Below are positions 7,445 to 13,956 of a DNA stretch of 13,956 nucleotides, one piece after another. This DNA is from CAYYWV01 sp964475385 (lineage in GTDB: Bacteria; Pseudomonadota; Alphaproteobacteria; JAAXGF01), in contig CAYYWV010000068.1 in the NCBI GenBank assembly GCA_964475385.1, forward strand, positions 1 to 13,956, in the 5' to 3' direction. How positions within the stretch are numbered: position 1 is the stretch's first letter; every line of letters starts with the position of its first letter. Under the pieces are notes generated by a model. It was given only the letters and a program-made list of their open reading frames with translations. It searched no databases and was not told where the DNA came from. A program made the translations under genes and the position numbers.

Positions 7445-7591
7445 ATGGGCGACTTCTTCAAGCGCATGCGCCGTTGGCGCGACGAGACCATCTCGCGCGG
7501 GCAGCTCGCCCGCTTCGACAACCGGATGCTCGCCGACATCGGCATGGTGCGCGGCGACATCGACTGGATCGTTCGTTTCCTCAAGCGCTGA
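7445..7591 (+). CDS. DUF1127 (YjiS-like) small protein
   Basis: A 48-residue, Arg-rich protein that fits DUF1127: an amphipathic start (FFKRMRRWRDE), then the conserved core QLARFDNRMLADIGMVRGDI and a basic end. It lies within a much longer open frame that is only the shadow of the opposite gene. The ATG at 7445 follows GGGAGAG and gives the usual family length. Members of the family in alphaproteobacteria have been linked to RNA binding and to phosphate and carbon metabolism; no precise role can be assigned here. It lies 154 bases before the MttB-family gene, with a promoter candidate between them, so it may be its own small transcription unit. Confidence 0.85.
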   Translation: MGDFFKRMRRWRDETISRGQLARFDNRMLADIGMVRGDIDWIVRFLKR

Positions 7592-7658
7592 TTCCTCTTC
7601 GACGGCGGCCGATTCGATTCTGATTGCGCGTCGCGCATTTCGGCGATATGTGGCCTCG

Positions 7659-7680
7659 GGAAGGCGGTTGGCGGCCTTCC
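7659..7680 (+). repeat. Hairpin between the DUF1127 and mttB-family genes
   Basis: GGAAGGC (7659-7665) pairs with GCCTTCC (7674-7680) over an eight-base loop. No T-run follows, so terminator function for the DUF1127 gene is uncertain. Its right arm lies in the spacer of the promoter candidate that follows. Confidence 0.35.
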
Positions 7681-7697
7681 GATCCCTGCGCTAGGCT
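7668..7697 (+). promoter_or_regulatory. Promoter candidate for the mttB-family gene
   Basis: TTGGCG (7668-7673), an 18-base spacer and TAGGCT (7692-7697) give an alphaproteobacterial-style sigma-70 promoter. A perfect inverted repeat, CCTGCGC (7685-7691) and GCGCAGG (7705-7711), flanks the -10 box and the likely start site, a good position for a repressor operator. Confidence 0.4.
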
Positions 7698-7745
7698 GGT
7701 TTTGGCGCAGGAACGCCCGCCGTCGAGACAAGGAAGGAGCGAGGG

Positions 7746-9290
7746 ATGAGCGAGGAAAGGACGGCGCGCCGCCGCGGGCGCGGCGGAAGCGCGGCGCGGC
7801 GGGCGCGGCGCGATCACCCGACGGTCACGCAGTTCCCTTACATCACGCGGCGCATTCCGGTGACCGAGGTGCTCTCGGCCGAAGGGCTCGAGATCATCGA
7901 GGCCAACGCCGAGACCATCCTCGAGGAGATCGGGATCGAGTTCCGCGAGGATGAAGAGGCGCTCGCGCTCTGGCGCGAGGCGGGCGCGGACGTCAAGGGC
8001 GCGCGCGTGCACATCCCGCGCGGGCTGGCCCGGACGCTCATCGCCAAGGCGCCTTCGGTTTTCACCCAGCACGCGCGCAACCCCGCCCGATCGGTCCAGA
8101 TCGGCGGCGACGCGACCGTCTTCGCGCCGGTCTACGGCCCCCCCTTCGTGCGCGACCTCGACCAGGGACGGCGGTACGCGACCATCGAGGACTTCCGCAA
8201 CTTCGTGAAGCTCGCCTACATGTCGCCCGCCATGCACCACTCGGGCGGCACGGTCTGCGAGCCGGTCGACATCCCGGTCAACAAGCGCCACCTCGACATG
8301 ATCGACGCCCATGTGCGCTACTCCGACAAGCCGTTCATGGGCTCGGTCACCCATCCCGAGCGCGCCGCCGACTCGGTCGCCATGGCCAAGATCGTCTTCG
8401 GCGAGGACTTCGTCGAAAACAACTGCGTGCTCGTCAACCTGATCAACGCCAACTCGCCCATGGTCTGGGACGCGACCATGCTGGGCGCGCTCAAGGTCTA
8501 TGCGCGGGCCGGCCAGGCGGCGGTGATCTCGCCCTTCATTCTCGCCGGCGCCATGAGCCCGGTGACGGTCGCCGGCACCCTCGCCCAGCTTCTGGCGGAA
8601 GCGATGTCGGGCATGGCCTTCGCCCAGCTCGTCCGGCCCGGCGCGCCGGTCGTGTTCGGCACCTTCGCGAGCTCGATCTCGATGCAGTCGGGCGCGCCCA
8701 CCTTCGGCACGCCCGAGCCGACCTTGGTTCTGTTCGCCGCCGCCCAGCTCGCCCGCCGGCTCGGGGTGCCGTTCCGCTCGGGCGGCTCGCTTTGCGGCTC
8801 CAAGGTGGCCGACGCCCAGGCGGCCTACGAAAGCGCGCAGACGCTGCTGCCGACGGTGCTCGCGGGCGTCAACTTCGTCCTCCACGCCGCGGGCTGGCTC
8901 GAAGGCGGGCTGTGCTCGTCTTACGAGAAGTTCGTCATGGACGCCGACCAGCTCGGCATGATGCAAGTGCTGAGCCAGGGCGTCGATCTGTCCGAGGAAG
9001 GCCAAGCGCTCGACGCCATCCGCGAGGTCGGGCCCGGCAACCACTACCTCGGCTGCGCCCATACCCAGGCCCATTTCGAGACCGCCTTCTACCGCTCGTC
9101 CATCGCCGACAACAACTCGGTCGAGCAGTGGGAGGCCGAGGGCTCGCTCGACGCCGCCCAGCGCGCCAACGCGCTCTGGAAGCGGATGCTCGCGGACTAT
9201 CAGGCGCCGCCGCTCGACCCGGCGATCGGCGAGGCGCTCGAAGACTTCATCGCGCGCAAGAAGGAATCCATGCCCGACGCCTTTTCGTGA
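7746..9290 (+). CDS. MttB/MtgB superfamily methyltransferase (trimethylamine methyltransferase family), non-pyrrolysine
   Basis: A 514-residue protein of the MttB superfamily, whose studied members transfer a methyl group from a quaternary or tertiary amine (trimethylamine, glycine betaine, carnitine, proline betaine) to a corrinoid protein. The start is Arg-rich (about residues 8-22) and the rest reads as one TIM-barrel-sized domain. Family-like stretches include SGGTVCEPVD, SPMVWDATML, ISPFILAGAMSPVTVAG and GSLCGSKVADAQAAYES. The frame has no internal amber codon, so it is not pyrrolysine-dependent and is more like the glycine-betaine-type branch. The ATG at 7746 follows AAGGAGCGAGGG. No corrinoid protein, activator or second methyltransferase gene is in the window, so the methyl acceptor is unknown. 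The DMGDH-type and sarcosine oxidase genes nearby suggest a betaine or methylated-amine substrate, by inference. Confidence 0.88.
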   Translation: MSEERTARRRGRGGSAARRARRDHPTVTQFPYITRRIPVTEVLSAEGLEIIEANAETILEEIGIEFREDEEALALWREAGADVKGARVHIPRGLARTLIAKAPSVFTQHARNPARSVQIGGDATVFAPVYGPPFVRDLDQGRRYATIEDFRNFVKLAYMSPAMHHSGGTVCEPVDIPVNKRHLDMIDAHVRYSDKPFMGSVTHPERAADSVAMAKIVFGEDFVENNCVLVNLINANSPMVWDATMLGALKVYARAGQAAVISPFILAGAMSPVTVAGTLAQLLAEAMSGMAFAQLVRPGAPVVFGTFASSISMQSGAPTFGTPEPTLVLFAAAQLARRLGVPFRSGGSLCGSKVADAQAAYESAQTLLPTVLAGVNFVLHAAGWLEGGLCSSYEKFVMDADQLGMMQVLSQGVDLSEEGQALDAIREVGPGNHYLGCAHTQAHFETAFYRSSIADNNSVEQWEAEGSLDAAQRANALWKRMLADYQAPPLDPAIGEALEDFIARKKESMPDAFS

Positions 9291-9326
9291 GAAGCGCGCC
9301 GCGCGGGCCGGGCCGGATCGTTGAAC

Positions 9327-9356
9327 GGGGGGCTGCGGCCCCCCATTTCATTGTTC
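9327..9356 (+). terminator. Intrinsic terminator after the mttB-family gene
   Basis: A perfect seven-base stem, GGGGGGC (9327-9333) with GCCCCCC (9338-9344) around a TGCG loop, is followed by a T-rich tail (ATTTCATTGTTC). It lies 36 bases past the stop codon. The stem is strong but the tail is interrupted, so termination may be partial. Confidence 0.7.
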
Positions 9357-9403
9357 GTGGGGGGAGCTGTCGGTTTCGCGCCCAATCGGAGGAAACACCG
9401 CTT

Positions 9404-10021
9404 ATGGATACTTCGCATCGCTCTTGGAGAAAGCCGGCGTCCAAAAAGCCCGGGCGTCTTGTCCTCGCCTCCCTCGCCGCATTTCTGATCGCCGCGCTTT
9501 TTTCCGTTTCTCAAGCGGACGCGGGCGTCATCAGCTATGCCGAGGTCCAGACCCCCTACAGCCCGACCGAGGTCAGCTACGCCGCCAGCCACCGCGACCT
9601 GCAAGTGGTGGTCAAAGGAAATCCCTTCGCGGGCCGAGCGGCCCCTGAGGCCGCGGCGCGGGCCGTGGTCGCGGCGATGAAGGGCCGACCGGGCTGGTTC
9701 GTCACCCGCTACACCTTGGAGCCCGGCAAGACCGCGCGCGGGCTCTATAAGGTGGTGTGGCTGTTCGGCGTCCCGGCGAACACGTCCATCCACGGCATCT
9801 GCCGCAAGGACGCCGCGCCCGCGCTCGGCGAGGGCGCGGTGGTGATGGCCGCTTTCTGCCGCGGCGAGCGGGCGCTCAGCTACCTCGCGGGCCGGATGGA
9901 AGCGGCGGATTCGCTCGACGATCCGGGCTTTCGGCGGTTCGTCCGCATGGCGACGCGCGCGCTGTTCCCGTTCATCGACCCGGCCCGCGACGGCCAGCCC
10001 GACAACAACTTCGATCTGTAG
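9404..10021 (+). CDS. Exported protein of unknown function
   Basis: I do not recognise a named family. The 205-residue product has a classical Sec signal: a basic start (SWRKPASKKPGR), a hydrophobic stretch at about residues 18-36 and an AxA site, QADA before Gly41. There is no lipobox, so it is probably periplasmic. The mature part carries the segment VVVKGNPFAG near 68-77, a mixed alpha/beta-looking middle, and two cysteines (133 and 152) that could form a disulfide. The ATG at 9404 follows CGGAGGA; the longer upstream open frame overlaps the mttB-family gene and is a shadow. It sits behind a terminator, so it may be independent of that gene. It converges on soxG with a 23-base gap. No function can be claimed. 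Confidence 0.75.
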   Translation: MDTSHRSWRKPASKKPGRLVLASLAAFLIAALFSVSQADAGVISYAEVQTPYSPTEVSYAASHRDLQVVVKGNPFAGRAAPEAAARAVVAAMKGRPGWFVTRYTLEPGKTARGLYKVVWLFGVPANTSIHGICRKDAAPALGEGAVVMAAFCRGERALSYLAGRMEAADSLDDPGFRRFVRMATRALFPFIDPARDGQPDNNFDL

Positions 10022-10044
10022 GCAGGGACGGCTGAGCGGCGCGA

Positions 10045-10653
10045 TCAGCCGCGGACGATGGCGAGCCCGTACTCGGCCGCCGCGTCCTCGAGCCAGCGCC
10101 AGAGGTAGTCGGCGAAACTGCGGTCGACATAGATGTCATAGGCCGGCGCATCCGCGGTCTGGTGCAGGATCACGAGCGCCTTGGCGAGCGTGCTTTGCGC
10201 GCAATCGCCGGCCTTGAATGCGCGCGGGTGCAGATCGAGCGGGCAGCCTTTCGCCAGCACGTCGCGCGCCCGCGGCCCGCCGAGCGCGATCACCGCGCGC
10301 GCCTCGCTCACATCGGTGACCGCGGCGTGGCGCTGGCCGAGCGCCTCGCGCAACGCGGCCTGCGCGCCGACCTCGCCGCCCGGGGGCGTCGTCACCAGCC
10401 ACTCGTTGGGGCCGAGCCAGAGGATCGCGCAGTCCCGGCCTGCGGCGGTCGTATTGGGCTTCGTGGGCGGGGCCGCGCCGAGCGCCTTCTTGACCGCGTC
10501 GCGGAACGGGCGCGTCGGCTCGCCGCGCAGATTGATCTTGCCGACGAACCGCCGCTCGCAGAGCGTCACCCCGGCTTCGCCCGGGTCGTCGACCGCGCGG
10601 GCGTCGAGATGGCGGTGGTCGAGCGCGCCGAGACGCAGGTAGCTTTCAGGCAC
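10045..10653 (-). CDS. soxG: Sarcosine oxidase gamma subunit
   Basis: The 202-residue product matches the gamma chain of heterotetrameric sarcosine oxidase, a GcvT-like fold without its own cofactor that packs against the alpha subunit. Recognisable parts are the early CERRFVGKINLRG (32-44), WLGPNEWLV (79-87), AVTDVSEARAVIALGGPRARDVLAKGCPLDLHP in the middle, and the YDIYVDRSFADYLWRWL stretch near the end. The start is GTG at 10653, inside the end of soxA, an eight-base overlap that implies translational coupling. It is the last gene of the set; I see no hairpin terminator in the 23 bases that separate it from the convergent exported-protein gene. Confidence 0.92.
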   Translation of the reverse strand: MPESYLRLGALDHRHLDARAVDDPGEAGVTLCERRFVGKINLRGEPTRPFRDAVKKALGAAPPTKPNTTAAGRDCAILWLGPNEWLVTTPPGGEVGAQAALREALGQRHAAVTDVSEARAVIALGGPRARDVLAKGCPLDLHPRAFKAGDCAQSTLAKALVILHQTADAPAYDIYVDRSFADYLWRWLEDAAAEYGLAIVRG

Positions 10654-13600
10654 GGAGCCGTTCTCCTTCGGGGTCGTAGAACTGGGGCGCGGTCACCTTG
10701 GCGCGGACCGGGCCGTCGGGCAGCGAGATCGTCACGGTCTCGCCGTGGCGGCCGTGGCCGCCCTTGAGCAGCGCAAGCGCGATCGAGCGGCCGAGGATCG
10801 GGCTCCAGTAGCTCGAGGTGACGTGGCCCTCCATGGGCATCGGCGGCTTCGCGCGCAGTTCGGCGACGATCTGCGCGCCTTCGGGAAGCACCTCCTTGGG
10901 GTCTTCGGTGAGCAGGCCGACAAGCTGCTTGCGGTCGGCGCGCTTGGTGTCGGCGCGGTCGAACGAGCGCTTGCCGATGAAGTCCTTTTTCTTCTTGCTC
11001 ACGATCCAGTCCATGCCGAGATCCTGGGGCGTCACCGTGCCGTCGGTGTCGTGGCCGACGACGATGAATCCCTTCTCGGCGCGCAGCACATGCATCGCCT
11101 CGGTGCCGTAAGGGGTGATGTCGTACTTCTCGCCGGCGGTCATCAGCGCCCGCCACAGCGCGACGCCGTAGCTCGCCGGCACGTTGATCTCGAACGATAA
11201 TTCGCCCGAAAAGCTGACCCGAAACACCCGCGCCGGAATCCCGGCGACCGTGCCGGCGCGCCACGACATGAAGGGAAAGGCCTTCGGGTCGAGGTCGATG
11301 TCGTCGCAAAGCTCGGCGAGCAGCCGGCGGGCGTGCGGTCCGGCGATGGCGACCACCGCCCACTGGGTCGTGACCGAGGTGCAGTAGACCTTGAGCTTCG
11401 GCCACTCGGTCTGGAGCCATTCCTCGAGCCAGGCGAGCACCCGGGCCGCGCCGCCGGTGGTTGTCGTCATGTGGAAATGGCGCTCGCCGAGCCGCGAGGT
11501 CACGCCGTCGTCGAACACCATGCCGTCCTCGCCGAGCATCAGCCCGTAGCGGCAGCGCCCGATCGCGAGCTTGTCCCAGGCGTTGGTGTAGACCCGGTTG
11601 AGCAGCTCGACCGCGTCCGGCCCCTGGATGTCGATCTTGCCGAGCGTGGTGGCGTCGAAGATCCCGAGCCCGGTGCGCACGGCGAGGCACTCGCGGTTGA
11701 CCGCGTCCTGCATGGACTCGCCCTCGCGCGGGTAGTACCAGGGGCGCTTCCACTGGCCCACGTCCTCGAACACCGCGCCGTTGGCGACGTGCCACTGGTG
11801 GATGGGCGTCTGGCGCACGGGCTCCCACAGATCGCCCACGTCGCGCCCGGCGAGCGCCCCATAGCTGACCGGCGTGTACGGCGGGCGGAAGGTGGTGACG
11901 CCCACCGACGGGATGTCGGCGCCCGAGAGATGGGCGAGGATGGCGAGCGCGTTCACGTTGCTCGTCTTGCCCTGGTCGGTGCCCATGCCGGTGGTGGTGT
12001 AGCGCTTGACGTGCTCGACCGATTCGTAGCCCTCGCGGTGGGCGACGGCGATGTCGGCGGCGGTCACGTCGTGCTGGAGATCGACGAAGTGCTTGACCGG
12101 CGGCTTGCCGTTGGGCGCAGGCACCTGCCAGAGCGGGCGGATGGGCGTCGTCTCGGGCGCGGGCGCGGGCGGGGCCTTTGGCGCAGCCCCTTTGCCGAAA
12201 CCGGCGTCGCGCGCCGCCGCGTGCCCCGCCGCGAACCCTTGCGCGAGCGCCTCGCCGAGCGCGAACGCTCCGTTCGCCGCGCCCGCTGAGCGCTCGGCCT
12301 GGGCCGATTCGCCGGGCACGAAGCAGGCGAGCGCATCGTCGAAGCGCAGCCTCCCGCGCGACTGCGAGAACAGATGCACCGCCGGGTTCCAGCCCCCCGA
12401 GACGCAGAGGAGATCGCAGCTCCGCCGCCGGGCCGATCCCTCCACGCTTTGGCCATCGTCGGCGAGTCGCATGACCTCAACCGCTTCGATTCCTTTGCCC
12501 CCGCGGGTGGCCACCACCGCGTGGCCGCCGAGGATCTCGATTCCGCGGGCGCGCAACCGGTCTGCGCGCGCGCCTTGGGGCTCGGGCCGGGCGTCGACCA
12601 CCGCGGCGATCGCGACGCCGGCCTCCGCAAGATCGAGCGCCGCCTCGTAGGCGCTGTCGTTGTTGGTGAACACCACTGCGCGCCGGCCCGGGGCGACGCC
12701 GTAGCGGTTGACGTAAGCGCGCGCCGCGCCCGCCAGCATGACCCCTGGCCGGTCGTTGTCGGCGAAGACCAGCGGACGCTCGTGCGCGCCCGGGGCCAGC
12801 ACCACCTGGCGGGCGCGGATCTTCCACAAGCGCTGGCGCGGGAGGCGCGCGGGCCTGGCCTGGGGGGCGAGGTGGTCGGTCACTCGCTCGAGAGCGCCGA
12901 GATAGTTGTGGTCGTAGTAGCCGAACACCGTGGTCCGCGCGAGCAGCCGGACCTCGGGCAGCGAGCGCAGCTCGGCCTCGGCGGCCGCGACCCAGTCGAG
13001 CGCCGGCGCGCCGTCGATCTCGGCGCGGGCCCCGAGCAACGCGCCGCCGAACTCGTTCTGCTCGTCGGCGAGAATCACCCGCGCGCCCGTGCGCCCGGCG
13101 GCGAGCGCCGCGGCGAGCCCGGCCGGCCCGCCGCCCACCACCAGAACGTCGCAATGGGCGTGGAGCTTCTCGTAGCGGTCGGGATCGGGCAGCTCGGGCG
13201 CGCGCCCAAGTCCCGCGGCGCGGCGGATCATCGCCTCGTAGGTCATCCACAGGCCCGGCGGCCACATGAAGGTCTTGTAGTAGAAGCCCGCCGGCATGAG
13301 ACGCGCGAACCAGCCGTTGATCGCGCCGAGGTCGAACTCGACGCTCGGCCAGCAGTTCACGCTGGCGGCGAGAAGGCCGTCGTAGAGCTCGATCTGGGTC
13401 GCCCGCAGGTTGGGCTCGGTGCGCGCGCCCTCGCCGAGCTGGACGATGGCGTTGGGCTCCTCGGGGCCGGCGGTGAACACGCCGCGCGGGCGGTGGTACT
13501 TGAAGCTGCGCCCGACCACCTGCACGCCTTGGGCGAGAAGCGCCGAGGCCAGGGTGTCGCCGGCGAAGCCCGTGTACGCGCGGCCGTTGAAGGTGAACCG

Positions 13601-13654
13601 GTAAGGCTGGCCGCGGTCGATGCGCCCGCCTTCGGCCAGTCGTCGCCCGCTCAC
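10646..13654 (-). CDS. soxA: Sarcosine oxidase alpha subunit
   Basis: The 1002-residue large subunit of heterotetrameric sarcosine oxidase, a cytoplasmic enzyme that converts sarcosine, oxygen and tetrahydrofolate to glycine, hydrogen peroxide and 5,10-methylene-tetrahydrofolate. Residues 15-100 form the ferredoxin-like N-terminal domain, without iron-sulfur cysteines as expected. The NAD-binding Rossmann motif VVGGGPAGLAAALAAG is at about 172-187. A Pro/Ala-rich linker (about 485-510) and the segment VKRYTTTGMGTDQGK follow, then the GcvT-type folate domain from about 610 to 1000 (CLAVRTGLGIFDATTLGKID, EKGFIVVGHDTDGTVTPQDLG). The start is GTG at 13654, overlapping the soxD stop as GTGA; the soxG start lies within its last codons. 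Covalent FMN lies at the interface with SoxB, which must be encoded beyond the right edge. Confidence 0.96.
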   Translation of the reverse strand: MSGRRLAEGGRIDRGQPYRFTFNGRAYTGFAGDTLASALLAQGVQVVGRSFKYHRPRGVFTAGPEEPNAIVQLGEGARTEPNLRATQIELYDGLLAASVNCWPSVEFDLGAINGWFARLMPAGFYYKTFMWPPGLWMTYEAMIRRAAGLGRAPELPDPDRYEKLHAHCDVLVVGGGPAGLAAALAAGRTGARVILADEQNEFGGALLGARAEIDGAPALDWVAAAEAELRSLPEVRLLARTTVFGYYDHNYLGALERVTDHLAPQARPARLPRQRLWKIRARQVVLAPGAHERPLVFADNDRPGVMLAGAARAYVNRYGVAPGRRAVVFTNNDSAYEAALDLAEAGVAIAAVVDARPEPQGARADRLRARGIEILGGHAVVATRGGKGIEAVEVMRLADDGQSVEGSARRRSCDLLCVSGGWNPAVHLFSQSRGRLRFDDALACFVPGESAQAERSAGAANGAFALGEALAQGFAAGHAAARDAGFGKGAAPKAPPAPAPETTPIRPLWQVPAPNGKPPVKHFVDLQHDVTAADIAVAHREGYESVEHVKRYTTTGMGTDQGKTSNVNALAILAHLSGADIPSVGVTTFRPPYTPVSYGALAGRDVGDLWEPVRQTPIHQWHVANGAVFEDVGQWKRPWYYPREGESMQDAVNRECLAVRTGLGIFDATTLGKIDIQGPDAVELLNRVYTNAWDKLAIGRCRYGLMLGEDGMVFDDGVTSRLGERHFHMTTTTGGAARVLAWLEEWLQTEWPKLKVYCTSVTTQWAVVAIAGPHARRLLAELCDDIDLDPKAFPFMSWRAGTVAGIPARVFRVSFSGELSFEINVPASYGVALWRALMTAGEKYDITPYGTEAMHVLRAEKGFIVVGHDTDGTVTPQDLGMDWIVSKKKKDFIGKRSFDRADTKRADRKQLVGLLTEDPKEVLPEGAQIVAELRAKPPMPMEGHVTSSYWSPILGRSIALALLKGGHGRHGETVTISLPDGPVRAKVTAPQFYDPEGERLRA

Positions 13655-13956
13655 GCCTTATCCTCCGCGTCCGCATTCTCCGTATCCGCCGGCGGGGCCT
13701 CGCCCATCTTGTAGACCGCGCGGATGACGTGGGTGACCGTGTCGCGCTCGACGTTGAACCAGCGCCGGCAGCCGTGCGCGTGCATCCAACGTTCGCGGTG
13801 CGGCCCCTTGGGGTTCGTGCGCATGAACAGGTAGTCGGCCCATTCCTCGTCCGAGAGCTTGGCCGGGTTGCGCGGGCGGGAGATCATGGCCTCGCCGCCG
13901 TAGGCGAACTCGGTCTCGTCGCGCGGCCCGCACCAGGGACATTCGATCAGGAACAT
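13651..13956 (-). CDS. soxD: Sarcosine oxidase delta subunit
   Basis: The complete 101-residue delta subunit, starting with the ATG at the last base of the window. Cys6 and Cys9 (CPWCG), His59 and Cys63 (HAHGC) fit the zinc-binding set that I recall for this subunit in sarcosine oxidase structures. RDETEFAYGGEA and the SDEEWADYLFMRTNPKG stretch are typical. The last dozen residues are acidic and variable. It overlaps soxA by four bases (GTGA). The usual order is soxB-soxD-soxA-soxG, so soxB should lie immediately upstream, outside the window; its ribosome site and the operon promoter are also outside. Confidence 0.96.
   Translation of the reverse strand: MFLIECPWCGPRDETEFAYGGEAMISRPRNPAKLSDEEWADYLFMRTNPKGPHRERWMHAHGCRRWFNVERDTVTHVIRAVYKMGEAPPADTENADAEDKA

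Noticed and set aside
5726..7591. A 621-residue plus-strand open frame ending in the DUF1127 sequence
   Set aside because: Only the last 48 codons, from the ATG at 7445, are real; the rest is antisense to the FAD oxidoreductase and low in structure.
7581..9074. A 497-residue minus-strand open frame under the mttB-family gene
   Set aside because: Composition is that of a shadow (His/Asp/Arg/Gly-rich) and the plus-strand frame is a recognised family with a strong ribosome site.
7746..9290. Pyrrolysine-containing MttB
   Set aside because: There is no in-frame amber codon anywhere in the gene, and no pyl genes are visible.

Overview
This is a very GC-rich, gene-dense window. Gene content (stand-alone BioY, heterotetrameric sarcosine oxidase genes, a DUF1127 mini-protein, a dimethylglycine-dehydrogenase-type fusion, a non-pyrrolysine MttB-family protein) and alphaproteobacterial-looking promoter and terminator shapes suggest an alphaproteobacterium, perhaps of the Rhodospirillales or Hyphomicrobiales. 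That placement is inference. I see no tRNA, rRNA, CRISPR array, insertion sequence or integrase.

Layout. From 1 to 156 there is a protein-like fragment at the left edge. From 157 to 738 (+) lies bioY, a biotin transporter. A long minus-strand block follows. Read in transcription order it runs: an FAD oxidoreductase of the PuuB/OrdL type (7240 to 5936); a leader with a good promoter candidate; an 810-residue FAD dehydrogenase fused to a GcvT domain (5727 to 3295); a DddP-like M24-fold metalloenzyme (3231 to 1978); and an MFS transporter (1953 to 544) whose frame runs on into the 3' end of bioY. Diverging from the FAD oxidoreductase, the plus strand carries a 48-residue DUF1127 protein (7445-7591), a 514-residue MttB-family protein (7746-9290), a strong hairpin terminator, and an exported protein of unknown function (9404-10021). 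The right third is the minus-strand soxD-soxA-soxG set (13956 to 10045), with overlapping reading frames. soxB is expected just outside the right edge.

How it may work together. Heterotetrameric sarcosine oxidase (SoxBDAG) and the DMGDH-type enzyme both oxidise N-methyl groups of glycine derivatives and pass the one-carbon unit to tetrahydrofolate. MttB-family proteins remove a methyl group from quaternary amines. The simplest reading is a catabolic locus for N-methylated glycines (glycine betaine to dimethylglycine to sarcosine to glycine) or related betaines. The most interesting member is the M24 protein. It keeps the full metal-ligand set, and also the tyrosine and aspartate that I recall as catalytic in the DMSP lyase DddP, with almost identical spacing. 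Its real substrate is unknown, but it raises the possibility that the locus handles a sulfonium or betaine osmolyte as well. Nothing here was checked by database search; family names rest on recognised motifs and remembered family sequences.
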